A DNA stretch of 64,000 nucleotides from Tilletia caries (Eukaryota > Basidiomycota > Exobasidiomycetes > Tilletiales > Tilletiaceae): NCBI GenBank assembly GCA_032718865.1, contig JALUTQ010000038.1, positions 682,001-746,000 of the forward strand, written 5' to 3'. This document shows positions 34,101 to 45,893 of this stretch, piece after piece. The notes beneath the pieces were generated by a model. The model had not been told where the DNA came from and searched no databases. It was given only the letters and a program-made list of their open reading frames with translations. Every line of letters starts with the position of its first letter. Within the stretch, counting starts at the first letter, position 1. A program made the translations under genes and the position numbers.

Positions 34101-34299
34101 AGAGCGTCAGATCCTTCTGCTTGCCCTGCTCCTCCCGCACCGATGCATTTGAGCACTGTGGTCAATTCTTGTGACCCATCTATCAGACATTGGGATGAGA
34201 ACACGTAAGATGCAGTAATAGGCAATGATAGCCTTGTTATATTTGTGGACAGAGTACATACCCTTCCGTGCAGCGGGCGCGTCTTTCCGCCCCTGAGCG

Positions 34300-34713
34300 C
34301 TCACGACGTAGTGGAACCTCTTATTGACCGCGCCATGCTGGACCCCGGTCTCAATAGTTTCACGAAGCTGAAGAGTGAAGACGAGTCGCGTGTCAGCTTC
34401 CATCATACGCTGGCAGAGCAGGAAGGCGAGAGCAGAGAGAAGGCAGACAGGGGGGGGGGGGACGCACCAAATCAAAGAAGTGGCGCGTGTTTGCCTCGGA
34501 AAGTCCCTTGGTTCGGTCGGCTGCTAGCGAGTCTTCGGTCGTGAATCTAAGTTCGTCCTTGTGCCTGGAGACGAACCGGCGGAACCAACGATTGCCTAGG
34601 GGAGATAAGTAGTAGTGGCTGAATGCTGCGCTTTTATTGGTTTCAGAGCGTTGCCGTGCGTCTGACACGTCTCCCTCCGCGTCGGGCACGTCCGAGCTGC
34701 TGAGCCGAACCAA
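34300..34713 (-). pseudogene. Tc5/CENP-B-type HTH transposase fragment
   Basis: The minus-strand frame from 34713 encodes LGNRWFRRFVSRHKDEL followed by a basic ADRTKGLSEANTRHFFDL segment. That order (W-x2-RF-x2-RH, then an R-A-like block before a WF/FFDL motif) is that of the second HTH of Tc5/pogo-type transposases and CENP-B-like proteins. A possible GTGCGT donor with a poly-C tract follows at about 34458. No DDE catalytic region was found. The 5' end is 22 bp from a MITE and may have been cut by it. Confidence 0.55.
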
Positions 34714-34734
34714 ATACCACGCCGATGCCTCAAC

Positions 34735-35520
34735 TAAGGTTGTCCCCGGAGTAACGCGGAGGGCTCCGCCTCCGCACTTCCAAATTCCGCCGGAATTTTG
34801 ACTTTTTGAGGCGAGCTCCGCCTCCGCAAACTAAGACAGAGCTGGAAAAATCAGCTCCGCGTTCCGACTGAATTTTTGCAAAAGTTGAAGTCCCAGCTCC
34901 ACGCTCCGCGTTTTTTCTGTGCGTTTTCATAATACTCCTCCGTGCTCCGTGTATGCGGAGCTCGGAATTCCGCAAAATTCCGTCGGAGCGCAGTGGTGGT
35001 ATAAGTTGCTCTCAGAATTACTCTAAGACGATCAGAGCTATACATTCACCCTCTATCATTATTGCGGTATTGACTCCAGTGCTACTTTGAAGCTCTCAAC
35101 GGATGACGATGCCTGTCTTATCCCCTGAGCGTGCCTCGACGATGCCTATTTTGTCGGGATTCCGCACATTTCCGCGGATTTTTGCGGAATTCCGGCGGAG
35201 CGCACCCAGATGAGGTCACGTGATCCCTATTTTCGACTATCACGTGACCTCTCAGCTCCGTCGGAATTCCGCGGAAATTGCGCCGGAATTGAAACACCAT
35301 TTCGACGACTCTGTGCTCCGCACTTTTGGCCAGTGGGCCCAGGATTGGGCTCCGCGCTCCGCGCAAATTCCGGCGGAGTCCTCCAGGCGGACTCCGTGCT
35401 TTTTCAATATCAAAAAATTCTCAAAAGTGAGTTCCGCGCTCCGCCTCCGGCGGAGCCCTCCGTCGGAGGAGTGCGGAGTCCGCAAACCCCAGCTCCGCGT
35501 CAACTCCGGGGACAACCTTA
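34735..35520. mobile_element. MITE family E, copy 1 (GGCGGA/CTCCGCC words)
   Basis: 786 bp, TAAGGTTGTCCCCGGAG...CTCCGGGGACAACCTTA, a 17-bp perfect inverted repeat. Outer parts are CTCCGCCTCCG-like words; a non-repetitive core (34985-35160) is shared with 48214-48360. No target duplication found. Confidence 0.8.
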
Positions 35521-35529
35521 ACTTTGGAG

Positions 35530-36290
35530 CTTTAAAAGATACTTTGTGACTACCCCTAGGGAAGAAATTCTAGGTTTAAGAGGTCGATCAGGAAATAAGG
35601 TCTGATAATTGTCTACACCTTCATCTCGGAGATCTGGAGTTTCGCCTGCGTCGGCCTAACAAGCTGCGCATACTTGCCGCTTGGTCTTTTGTCATTGGTG
35701 TCACCGCCGGGATATTCAAAGGATCCTGAGACCCCCCTATGGAATATTTGAAAGATGGTCTCACGAATGGACCCTCCCATGACTCATGAGGAACTCCTGT
35801 CCGCGACGGAGACCCTCCCCGTACAGAATAACCCTTCCCTTCTCTGTGTAATGCGTGTATACCTCACAGAGGCGACTAGAGTCGTGAGCATTATGACCTA
35901 ACGGTATTGCGCATGGAAACAAGACATACCGTGGAAAAATGGGATTATGCAGGGATGCAGCATCCGATACTCTTTGAAAGTACGCACGCTGTCTCTTTGA
36001 CATAGTTTGTCTACAGAGTACAGAACGGAACAGTACTTTTGTCATTCTCCCAGTGCATCAACGAGACAGTGGTACCCTGCGCCATGCGGACAGGGCCTTT
36101 CATTAGACGCTTGCGCCAAGAGGGGAAGGTTGCGCCGGAGACTTCTACGTGCACCAATTACTGTTTCGGCCACCGTTTGATGGTAGATACTTTTGCCAGA
36201 GAAAGCGCATGCTAGAGTTGCGCAAACGCGGTAAATGTGGAACGTTCGTGGAAAAATGAGATTACATCGTGCAAATGCAAGCCACTCCAA
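35530..36290. other. No gene recognised
   Basis: Several short frames on the minus strand; none with motifs. Two similar segments (GGTCTCACGAATGG... and GGTCTGATAATTGTC...) do not form a clear element. Confidence 0.3.
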
Positions 36291-36299
36291 AGTCCAAGG

Positions 36300-36373
36300 T
36301 CGAGGAGGGGGGGAGGAGAGGGGGAGGGGGGGAGGGGGGGAGGGGGGGAGGGGGGGAGGGGGGGAGGGGAAGG
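36300..36373 (+). repeat. G-rich GGGGAGGG tract
   Basis: Around 70 bases made of GGGGGGGAGG-type units. It can form G-quadruplexes on the plus strand and ends 11 bp before a family-B element. Its exact length is likely to vary between assemblies. Confidence 0.75.
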
Positions 36374-36383
36374 CCGTGCGGCC

Positions 36384-37060
36384 TAAGGATATTCCCGGAG
36401 TAGGCCCCGGAGGAGCATTCCCCGGAGCTCCGCGGACTGCGGGGGACGCTCTGCACGGGTACGGAGCACGGAGCGAGGTTTCAGCGTTTTTCACTAGCTT
36501 TAGATTTGCGGAGCTACTCCGAGAAGGTATGGCTGCAACGCCCCGGAGCACGGAGTGAGTTTGCTTGCACTGTCAAGAAAGCCCCGGAGTCCGACGGACT
36601 CCGGGGATGGCAAAGTGGGTCACGTGATAGCCAAAACTGAGTCACGTGACCGGTTTGTGAGGGATTTCTCGGCCGAATTAGGTCGAAATGCTGTGTATTT
36701 CAGCTTTTTTGGGGCAGTAAACCCTTGGAAAGAAATGATATAGACTTCTAAAGGTGCGATTGAACTGTTTCGATGAGATTTGACCTTTTCCTGAGCCCAT
36801 ATTGGACTCATTTCATGACACCCCGGAGTACCCCGGAGTCTGCGGAGCTATTTTGCGGAGCACGGAGTTCACCTGTGAAAAATTTACGGAGCACGGAGTA
36901 GATTCTTGCGCGCAACCGCGACTTCGACGGAGCACGGAGTGCTCGCCAGCTGATCACCAGAAATTTTGCGGAGCGCGGAGCTACCCAGAGCTCAGACGGA
37001 GCTGAGCGGAGCGCCGCCCCGGAGTCCGGGCTCCGGGGATCTACTCCGGGAAGATCCTCA
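36384..37060. mobile_element. MITE family B, copy 7, reverse orientation
   Basis: Reverse complement of copy 1 (12417-13113): TAAGGATATTCCCGGAGTAG at the left, CTACTCCGGGAAGATCCTCA at the right. The paired CACGTGA sites at about 36619 and 36643 are kept. The terminal A/T base is mutated on the right. The flanks GTGCGGCC and TCGTGCGC are only partly alike. Confidence 0.8.
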
Positions 37061-37099
37061 TCGTGCGCAGGAGTGACTGAGGCGCGGAGACAGTGGGAC

Positions 37100-37660
37100 T
37101 AGCATGAATGACTGCGAAGGAACCTCCCATGCTTTATCAACTGCATGGAACCACGTCTGCACCGCGTCGCAACTGTATCGCATATTCGGATATCTCCGAG
37201 CTCGGAGAACGCCTCTCCAAGCTCGCTGACAATTCTATATTCCTATAACGCTTTTCTTTCGCAGGGATGGAACAGAAGGAAAATTAGCTGCTGGCTCCTC
37301 GTATGGACCTCCCCGTTCGCGTCGTCTCACCAGTAAGGCGTTAACGGTTACATACAAAAGGGGAAATGTCCAAGGCATTATACCAAATACAAGAGCAAAT
37401 AATTTGCCTCGGCCTCGAAATTAACTTCTTCTCAGCTTTCGACGGCCATTCTGCCGAGAAAACGTCAGCCGATTCCAGAGCTGGCGCACGTACGACCCCA
37501 GAAAGAGTCAGGACCTTGATCTTGGCTCAATCCAAACATGTATATTCTCTCCATCAACAGTTCAAGAACATCGATCCAAGCTGGTGTACCAAATAAGTGC
37601 GCTTCCCGGACATGTATTAGTTCACCTATGCACCCGCGGAGCTCAAGCCTCAAGGCGTTC
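37100..37660. other. No gene recognised
   Basis: Short plus-strand frames (37145-37336, 37366-37596) show no motifs. Confidence 0.3.
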
Positions 37661-37664
37661 AGAG

Positions 37665-38370
37665 TTCAGGCCCTGTTTATCGGGCGGCTCTCACGCCAAA
37701 ATTTCGGCGTGAATTTTTTTTGGCGTCAATTCACGCCTGTTCTGTTCACTTGACACTCCTCACGCCGCTTGAGTTCACGCCAGTCGTGAGCTCACGCCGC
37801 TGCTACTAATAGAAAATGGCGTGGGCCAAATCCAGCATTTTGGCCGGATTTCATTCACGCCATTGCTGGCGTGGAGCCGAAACCACAACACAGACCCAGT
37901 TTTGCGGCGTCTCAGTGGGAGTTTTTCAATTTTTTTCCATCAACCCAGAACTGCTCGCTGCTCAGCTCTGTGAGCACTGCGCTACTAACCTATGTTTCTC
38001 GCTGATGTCTCTGGGCATTGTGCCTGCTAAACGCTCAAAGCTCGACGTCGAGGTACGAGGGATATGTGGGACTTGCTGCTCGCGAGAGAAGAGGATATAT
38101 GTACGAGTATGTGTCCAGGGTGATCAGCAGATCAGGTAACCAGGGGGAATTTTCGCCTCATTTCATGTCGATATCCAGACGACGTGTGACACCCATATAC
38201 TGACTGACGTGTCGCGTCTCATTTTTGACTGCGCTCACTCAACTCGTTCTTTCAAGCCAAACCCGTTCAATTGATAGATGGCGTGAAGTCCCGCGCGCAA
38301 GTTCACGCCAATTTGCCTCACGCCGTTGACATTTTCCAGTGTGAATTGAGGCCAAAATTGAACGCCATTC
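37665..38370. mobile_element. MITE-like element K (GGCGTGAA/TTCACGCC words)
   Basis: The segment is studded with GGCGTGAA and TTCACGCC words in both orientations (37690-37870 and 38275-38360), with a less repetitive core between. It begins near CAGGCCCTGTTTATCGGGC. The right boundary is not certain. I infer the same word-filled MITE class as the other families. Confidence 0.5.
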
Positions 38371-38498
38371 TGACCAGTGAACACCACCTCAGGGAGTAGA
38401 GCATCAAACAGGGGAGCAAGGCGGGACACTGTGCTTCGATATCGCTGCGGCAGCAAACGACACTCTAGAGCGGTTTCGACACATTAGCATCGGCGAGC

Positions 38499-39010
38499 AT
38501 GATTTCCGAATGGACTGTACCGAATCCAGCTACGAGGCTCTTCAAGGCGTTCCTCGGTGTCCATACGCATAAAGTTCTCAAGGCCACGCTCGATCGGACA
38601 CAAGCCAGCCCCCGGCTCGTAAAGATCGGCCCTCTTCCCTCCTTTTGGCGCGCAGGTAAGGTCATTGACCTACTTGATCTCAGTAAGGGTCTTCCTGCGA
38701 TCAGCTCATCGGAGCAAGTACTTCTGACCTTATGTTAACTGGAGAAGACATTTGGAAGATTGGGATCTACCGCGACGACGATGCCGCGCAATGCATCCTC
38801 CGCCTCGCCGAGCAAGGCACACGCCGGTAAAATGGGTCGATGATGACGAAGGAAAGCCGCCGCGACCTACAAGAGCAGCCACCTAGGCCGGTCCAGCGGA
38901 ACAAGCGCGCAGCATCAAGAGCAGACAAAATCTGGTGGCCTGGTGCAGTCAAGCGGCCAGGATCTGCACTGGACGGCAACGATCCCAAGCTCGTACGACG
39001 ATCTTGATCA
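38499..39010 (+). other. Coding-like remnant, unknown
   Basis: A frame at 38499-38738 (about 79 codons, RLFKAFLGVHTHKVLKATL, PRLVKIGPLPSFWRAGK) and following sequence (EDIWKIGIYRDDDAAQCILRLAEQGT) have a coding look but are interrupted by stops. The family is unknown. Confidence 0.25.
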
Positions 39011-39589
39011 TTTTGTTTCATCCTTTGCATGCTAAGCGCTTTTGCTTAAATGCGATTCGCATCTTCAGACTTGGGAAGTGCCTTCGGCCCAACCATGCGT
39101 TATCACTATATGCAAATTCTGATTTCTACGCATATCAATGGAGAACTGGCGGTTGCAGCCTGCAGGAGATGTACAAATAATGTGCTCGAGTTTGCATGAT
39201 TGGGTCTTAGAAGAGGAAGTGTGAAACGCGTTACGATTTGAACGTACCACTACCAAGGTCGACTCAGTAAAGACTTCGACGCTCTGGGACACTCTGAGAC
39301 GCTAGTGAGACGGTATTGACTCATCAGCTCGCCCCAGCAGCCTACCCGGTCCCGCGGTCCACTCGCGTCTTCCCGGCGTTGCAGGATGCGAGAAGGTCGC
39401 TATGGACCGAAACGAAGCGGACGCTAGGTGGACGCAAAGGAGACGTGGATCAAACATTTCCAGTTGCATAATACATTAACATATACAATCCTAACGGTCG
39501 ATCACCCTACTCGGATCTTTATGTCCTGAGTTTCAAACGTTCAGTCGGTGATGGTAGCTTGACAAGCATACGTGATTCATAGAACTTAC

Positions 39590-40500
39590 AAGTGATGACG
39601 ACGACGACGACGACGCGAGGATGCTAAAGTCCGAAACGAACTCGAACCAGTACAAGAAAGCGAGCAGCAATATGACTTCGACCCCTCTTACCTGGCGACC
39701 ATGGTTGAAGCATCTGGGACAAAGCTGCTACGAGCATACGACATCAGGCGACGAGGAACGCCTGCTCACGAATCCTGCTCGTAGTAGATGACGGCAAGTT
39801 TCTTCTGCACATGTGTAGAAGGGATAGCAATGGGCATACCGTGCCGGCATGTGGGCTGCGATCGGTGATGACGAGTACTTTCAACTTCAGCAGATCAATC
39901 CAAAGGCGAGTCGACGAATAACCGTTGTCTTCCTCATTTCTGTTGTTGGCCAGTTGAACGTTCTCTTATACTGATCATCATGCCTTCTCAGATGGCACCT
40001 TGACCGTCTTGCAGCGGTGGATGTGAAGCCCGTGCAACTCAAGGTTCCGATTCTCACAGCTCCCTACTTCCCTTCCCCAAAAGAACCATCCCCGTCAGAC
40101 TCATCGGCAAACAGGACGACTTCAGGCCAGACTATGCTACGAAGGAAAAGATCCGCAATTCTGATTGGTACGGGCGGGCCGCAGCAGGCTCTCGAAGCAT
40201 TGCGGTTGTCGACTGTCGTCAACACGGAGGAACGAGCCAGGGAAATTAAGCAAATGTTGACTGATCAAAGGTGAGATGTCAGCTCAAATCTCATACCATT
40301 GACGCCTCGACCGACTTCCGTTCGGGTGTCTGCTTTTGGGTTCCTCGAGGAGAAAATTGGGCGAAGGAGGATGCTTCTCCCGATATGCACGATCTGCCGT
40401 CCATAAAAGGCGAGCTCCGACAGAAAAATGATGCAGTGACGAGGCTCGGTCCAGTATCAAGCACCAGGATCAATATCTCTCCTCATTCCGGAGGGTGAGC
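39590..40500 (+). pseudogene. Coding-like remnant with helical segments
   Basis: Short exons appear: an acidic Asp run encoded by a GAC repeat (39598-39620) followed by VQESEQQYDFDPSYLATMV in another frame; a frame from about 40017 ending EERAREIKQMLTDQ directly before a GTGAGA donor at 40270; and a short exon ending at a GTGAGC donor near 40496. No domain is recognised and the frames do not join cleanly. Confidence 0.3.
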
Positions 40501-40648
40501 ACGGCTGCCCGCGCGGTAGCAGCCGTGATGACCACAGAGACACGGGTCGAAGTATTTGAGAGGACGTTGGCTGGGTACAAGTGAGCGTAAAACTCTTATC
40601 ACTGTCACGACACGCTGAAGGAGCGCCCTGACTTTCCCTTCTCACTCC

Positions 40649-41331
40649 TGTTGAAATCGTAGCTGGTTGCCGGTCCCACGTACCCCTGTGCTGCTGGTGC
40701 TGCTGATGAGTCCCACGGACGGACTTGGTAGTGGTACAGCCAAGCATAAGGCACTGGTGCGCGCGCGAGGGCGATGCCGGACTACCCCTGCGGTAGTTGT
40801 TGGCGGTGATGTCGGAATGCCAGGCAGAAGGCGCTGATAGGTGCTGGTCCGGTTAGGCTGTGCCTGCGGACGAGCTGGTATGTGTGTCGATGGCGACGCG
40901 GTCGGTGGTGGTGAGGGCAGCGGAAGAGACTGGGCACAACCGCACAAGGCGCCAATCGGTACGGTGATGTGTGATGCGGTCTGCGGACGATGATGATGTG
41001 CCAGTGATGTGATGCCCAATTGCTTGTGGGTGCGGACGATGGTGGTAGTGAGCATACAGGATGGTGGTGGGAGGACAGGAGAGGGGCTAGCTATTTATAG
41101 GGGTGATGGGGAGAAGTGCACCCAAAGGGTGAAGATTCTCTGCTCAGGGCAGTGATCATCGGACAGTGATTGCTCACGTGATGGTGAGAGTGTGGGAAAC
41201 GAGAGCGAGAAGTGGAGCGGAGAGAATGATGAAAGTATCGGCCGAGAGAACAAATGAGTGTGAAGGTGGAGGTCACGTGACCTGCCATAGTGTGTGCGGA
41301 CAGAGGGAAAGTCACAGCATATGCTAGAGCA
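40649..41331 (-). repeat. LTR-like promoter repeat, copy 1
   Basis: 683 bp on the minus strand, beginning TGCTCTAGCATATGCTGT and ending ACGATTTCAACA (TG...CA). It matches 62666-63336 along its whole length. Within it are a perfect palindrome GGTCACGTGACC, a TATA-like CCTATAAATAGC and Ser/Thr/His-rich open frames downstream. TG...CA ends plus a central TATA suggest a solo LTR. No 5-bp duplication is visible and no internal retroelement sequence adjoins. Confidence 0.6.
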
Positions 41332-41344
41332 CTATTGCTGGTCG

Positions 41345-42770
41345 CTCGCAGCCGGAGGAAATCAACAACTCCGTATCTTCATCCGCTCTTCAGAGATGCG
41401 TAGGAGGGTCGACGCCCTGCCTTCTGTCCGAAACCTGCATCTCGTTCGGTCTAAGAGTCGTTCTACGTCCGCACGTAAAAAGGATCCTGCCGAGCTCCGT
41501 TGAGCTTCAACCGCAGGGAAACGAAGACGGCAAGGGCAAAGCAAATCTTCTGCCCGTGTCGGTCAGAAGCTGGGCAGAACTCGTCAACTCGATCATAAAC
41601 GTATTCTACGCCCTACGCTGTGCACGACGTCTGCCGATCAAGTACCGAGCCAACCGTCCACTCAGACCGCTCAGAGCCTCAAACGAGCAAGACCTCATTC
41701 TCCTACAACACGCACAAGGCCAGCAGGTCAAGGACCGAGCGAGTCGTCTACTCAGGCCACTCACAGCTCCAAACGGGCTCGGCCTCACCCGTCTATTCCC
41801 TGCAAGGGTCAAAGAGAACAGGTGCATCGTTGAGTGGAAGAGAAGTTGGCGCTTGACGGAGGGATATTTGGCAGTCAGGATCTTGTTGTAGCCAATAAAC
41901 ATACCTCAATTGTCATTACTCATTCTCCTGATTGGGCAAATGGCGCCTGGCGGTCTCTCCACTGAGGGCTGGAAGCACCCGGGATCTCGGTCGGACATAG
42001 ACTGTTCTTGAGCACAAGCTCGAAACCTCCCATCCCCCGAGTTCCGGCTTTATAAACCTGTCCCTCCGTGTTTCGCCCGCAGTCCCTTTGAAAATCCTTA
42101 TTTTCAACATGTTGCATCTGTTTTCGGTTCCAATATTGGAAACTCTCACCCTCCTGTCGATAAAATGGACGACTCAGAACGAAAAAAAAAAAAGCTTCTC
42201 GCATTTTGGAAGTCGCTCACACAGTTGCACAGTGAAAAATAGCGGAATAGTACAGAGCCCTGGGTCCATTGCGACCAGATCTGGCGAATTTTCACTTTTC
42301 AGCCCGTACCAGTTGCCCTGTACGGGCGGATGCCCGTTGGCCCGGTGCCAACACTGGTCGGTGTGTCAAAACTCAAACACGATAACTGAACTACGTCATG
42401 ACCGAATAATGTACGGAAAATGTAATGGATTGCTGAAAATAGCACCACTGTGTGTCTGTACCTTTGAAAATTGAAATATCATCGTTCCTTCAGACCGTTT
42501 TGATGATGTGATAAAAGATCTCGGTGAGTTTTGTTTGAATCAACGGAAACAATCGACGAACAAACGTATGATCTCTTTGACCACGAACACCACGCCGAGC
42601 AGGAAGGTGACTGGGCTCGAACTCTCACAGAAAAGATAACAGGTAGCCTTGAAGAAGAAGGAAAGAAACAACACCCTTTATTTCGTGAGAAAGGTTTGAG
42701 ATATGAGGCAACTGGGTGACTTTACCCGCTTTGAGTAAAGGCCACATCTGTCGGTTCTAGGAATTTTGGA
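41345..42770. other. No confident gene
   Basis: A plus-strand frame at 41556-41891 (111 codons) and a Ser-rich overlapping frame at 41620-41856 are both plausible, which means neither is reliable. A 26-codon ORF at about 42165-42242 starts at an ATG just before a 12-base A run and ends soon after. No domain is recognised. Confidence 0.25.
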
Positions 42771-42772
42771 AA

Positions 42773-43273
42773 GTGAGGTTGGGTTTTTTCGCTAGTAAGT
42801 TCTCAATTTTGCGCTTGTTCCGAATCTCTTTTCCTGCCTGCTCCGCCTTGCGGGTTCGCTTCCTCTCCAACCGTCTCCTCTCCCGCTTCTTCTTCGCCGC
42901 CGCCGTTGGCTCTAAGCAAAAAACGGACGAGGGTCACTTCCAGCACGAGCCCAAACTCGATTCACGGTTGGTAGACACGCTCAGTTCTTGCGCCTCAGCT
43001 GCGGCCGCGTTGACGGGTTTGGCAAGAAGCGTGACGTCAATGCAAGCGGCACCTACATCCAGCGGCCATCAACATGCTGAAGTCTTTAACGCCGAAGAGG
43101 CAAGCGATGCAGAGGCTGAGCTGCTGCTGAATTTGATTAATGACGAGCTCTTTGCCGACTTTTACCACGATCACTTTTTCAATGCTGACGATGACGAAGC
43201 CGATTGGGTATGCCTCATGACGACTGACCCGTCCTTAAAAGAATTCCTGGCGTTGTGGCGAAGATGTGATTAA
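42773..43273 (+). other. ORF of 166 codons, unknown
   Basis: An open frame with a basic/hydrophobic N-terminus that could pass for a signal anchor or mitochondrial presequence, and an acidic C-terminal half (AEEASDAEAELLLNLINDEL...ADDDEADWVC). The start is not a clear ATG. It might be the start of a longer broken gene: the C-terminal portion looks more coding-like than the N-terminal portion. Confidence 0.3.
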
Positions 43274-43497
43274 AGCCACGGAATATGCACACCCACTGGC
43301 GCCGACCATTGTAATGCCCTTTGTATTTTTGGTCTCACACAATAATTACAAAAGGTGCATTTGCCCCAATCTCTACGCAGAAGCGGCTAGCATCACAAAC
43401 CCTGCGGCCTTGCTCGACAGGCCTTGGCACTTTTGACGCCAGAAGCGGATGAGCTACTCCAAGCTGTCTGAGAGGGAACCGTAAAAGTACCAGACAT

Positions 43498-44060
43498 TAA
43501 GGATGAGCACGGAGTAAGCCCCGGAGCGGCTTTGCAGGAGCGCCCCGGTTATCCGGGACCGCACTCCGGGGGAGCCGGGAGTACGGAGTGAGAATCGGGA
43601 GTTTACCTCACCGTTGCCGGAGTACGGAGCTGACTTTTGAGCATTGTAGGAAATTCCCCGGAGTACGGAGCTGACCTCTTGGCGTTGCAGAAATTTCCCG
43701 GAGAACGGAGTAAGTACCTGCGAAATGCGCCGGAGTACGGAGTTACCCCCCGGAGTCCGGGGCGCTCCGGGACCTCCACATTTTTCTTATGAGGAAGGTA
43801 TTTTCCCATAAACATGAGTATTTTGAGGATATTTTGGGGTCAATTCTCAAAATTCAATTTTAGAAATCTCATCTCGCAGTCTAAATCTGATCAAAACAAC
43901 TGTTCAAGCGCTCTCAGCATGTTCTCTTAACCTCAGCTGCTACAAGCTTGATCACGAGAATACACATCTCTGAAATCGTACCACGTTTCGATATGCGTGA
44001 GATCATCGCACGCCGCACAGAGTACGGTGTAGATGTTCTGAAACACTTTGTGATTTGAAG
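43498..44060. mobile_element. MITE family B, copy 4, truncated, reverse orientation
   Basis: Starts TAAGGATGAGCACGGAGTAAG and follows the reverse complement of copy 2 (CGGAGTACGGAG words, then the AT-rich core) up to about 44060, where homology stops before the other terminus. Confidence 0.78.
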
Positions 44061-44098
44061 GAGCTTTCGTCATGACTTGAACTCCGAGTGATGACAAA

Positions 44099-44492
44099 AA
44101 TTTATTCGCCCGACATATACCAATTTTGTCCTCACACCCACAGGCAATTTTTATTCTTCCTTTCGCCGCTGGCTTTCAGCTGAACAAGGTTAATTTTCGA
44201 ATGAGACGTCTTTCCCAATCCCAATAAAATTAGATCACAAGCTTGGAACGGCAAGCTGCCGTTATTTGAATTGGCTTCGTGGTTGCTGGCGGCGGTGGCG
44301 GCGGCGGGAAGAAGCGAGCGTAATGTGTTCCGCCGCTTACTGTTGTGAGACAGTGAGAATTCGCGTCTCTCTTCTGTGTACGACTCTGTGCATCGATTCG
44401 GTCTCGGAAGGTCCATCCACGTCCATAGGCTCTTCTCACTCCCCGCTCGTGCCCAGCTTCCGCTTTGCACATACTCAACTCACAAGCAAGTA
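44099..44492 (-). repeat. Dispersed repeat R, copy 2
   Basis: Reverse-oriented copy of 22900-23281. It encodes RRAYGRGWTFRDRIDAQSR on the minus strand and contains a CCGCCACCGCCGCCAGCA-like run where copy 1 has a shorter CCGCCACCGCCACCAGCA run. It abuts the truncated end of family-B copy 4 as copy 1 abuts unassigned sequence. Confidence 0.55.
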
Positions 44493-44612
44493 AGGCGTGT
44501 CTTCGTTAGGTCTGGATAGGAGAGGTAGGCGTTTGTCGTGATAAAGACTTAAGGGAGGAGTGCAGAAGGGCTTTGCAATGTATCTCGAACCCATTGATCC
44601 GGCGGTACGCAA

Positions 44613-45345
44613 TAAGGATGGGCGCGGAGTAAGGCCCGGAGTGGGTTTCCCGGAGTTCACCGACTAGTCGAGGCCTCACTCCGGGGGAGTACGGAGTACG
44701 GAGTGCATTTTCGAGGATTTACTCCCGCTGATTGGATTCTGCAGGAGTACGGAGCGCAAGGCTGTCATGTCCCCGGAGTACGGAGTACGGCAAGGCCTGG
44801 AGCTAAATTTTCGCCGGAGAATGGAGTGACTAGCTCGAATGCCAAATGGAGTGCGGAGTTTTCCCGAAACCCCGGGGCGCTCTAGGGCCTTGCCTTTTTT
44901 AAAATCAGGTCGCAATTTTAAAAATTTCGGTCGGAAATGGGCATGTTTTGCTCTCATTTTCAAAAATTTGGGGTTCATATTGTGTGTTGTTGAGCTCTAC
45001 GACCGCCAACGATGATTCTGTCGAACAAACACGTGGATGGAAGAGCGGCAATCAATGTAAGAGTCCATATTTCTCAAGTTTTTTAGGACCTCTGCGAACT
45101 TTCCCGGAGTACGGAGTTTCGGGGGAGTAGTCGCGCTCCGTCACCCCGGAGTACGGAGTGGACTTTGAAATTTTACTAAATTTAGCCGGAGTACGGAGCT
45201 GGCGCAATGAGATGGGGAGATTTTGTGCGGAGCGCGGAGTGGAGTTGGGGCGACTACCTAAAAATGAGCGGAGTACGGAGCGCGAAAAAGCATCTCAAAA
45301 TCAGCCGAAGTCAGCCGGAGTAGGGGCCCTCCGCGCCCATCCTTA
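44613..45345. mobile_element. MITE family B, copy 5 (variant TAAGGATGGGCG ends)
   Basis: 733 bp, TAAGGATGGGCGCGGAG...CTCCGCGCCCATCCTTA, a 17-bp inverted repeat. The word here is CGGAGTACGGAG. It is a separate subfamily from copies 2, 3, 4 and 6: the core differs. No target duplication found. Confidence 0.8.
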
Positions 45346-45575
45346 GCACGTGCGGGGTGGGGGATTGCCTGATGAGTCATGTCCCGCGCTTTTGAGGCGC
45401 TGAGGCTTGAGATTTGAGACGCCGTGGCCGCGTGGCGCTCGGGGCCTTTCTGAACATAAAGGACAGGAAGCCAATGCCAGCAGTACCAGTACGCTAACCA
45501 CCACAAGTAACTACACACAGATACAACATTCTGGTTTACCATCCGCCACCTAACCTAACCCTCCCCAAAGCAATC

Positions 45576-45893
45576 ATGGACCTCATTAATTGGGTCTGGG
45601 AATCGAACATTCGTGTCACTTTGGCTATTGTCGGCGTCTTGCACGTCCTCGCCCCGGTTGCGGCGGCGATTCTGAATCAGAGCTGGAAGTGGGCAGGCGC
45701 GATTCTCGCCGGCGTCGACACCCTTTTCAGTGTCTGGGCCCTCAAGCTCAAGACCGCGCAGGACTACACCGCTAATTCCCTCAAAGACGGAACGAGTACC
45801 CTGGACTCGCGGATGGAGCGCCTGTTGCTCCACAATCTCAATCTCATCCACAAGACCGAATATCAGCTCAGGTGCACCGAGATGACCAAGTGA
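45576..45893 (+). CDS. Small putative membrane protein
   Basis: ATG MDLINWVWESN followed by 105 codons to a TGA. It has a hydrophobic stretch at about residues 14-34 (TLAIVGVLHVLAPVAAAIL), a second weaker one at 38-55 (WAGAILAGVDTLFSVWAL), then an amphipathic helical tail. Codon use is clean (GTC, CTC, AAG preferred). An alternative model splices out 45872-45944 (GTGCAC...GCTAAC...ACAG, 73 bp) and continues in frame to about 46308, replacing the last seven residues by a longer Cys/Arg-containing tail. The intron has the length and branch site typical of this genome, so the spliced form is quite possible. Function unknown. Confidence 0.6.
   Translation: MDLINWVWESNIRVTLAIVGVLHVLAPVAAAILNQSWKWAGAILAGVDTLFSVWALKLKTAQDYTANSLKDGTSTLDSRMERLLLHNLNLIHKTEYQLRCTEMTK

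Noticed and set aside
40642..41055. ORF of 137 codons on the minus strand and its partner at 62866-63201
   Set aside because: Both lie within the duplicated LTR-like repeat, are His/Thr/Pro-rich and shift frame between the copies, so they are not conserved as protein.
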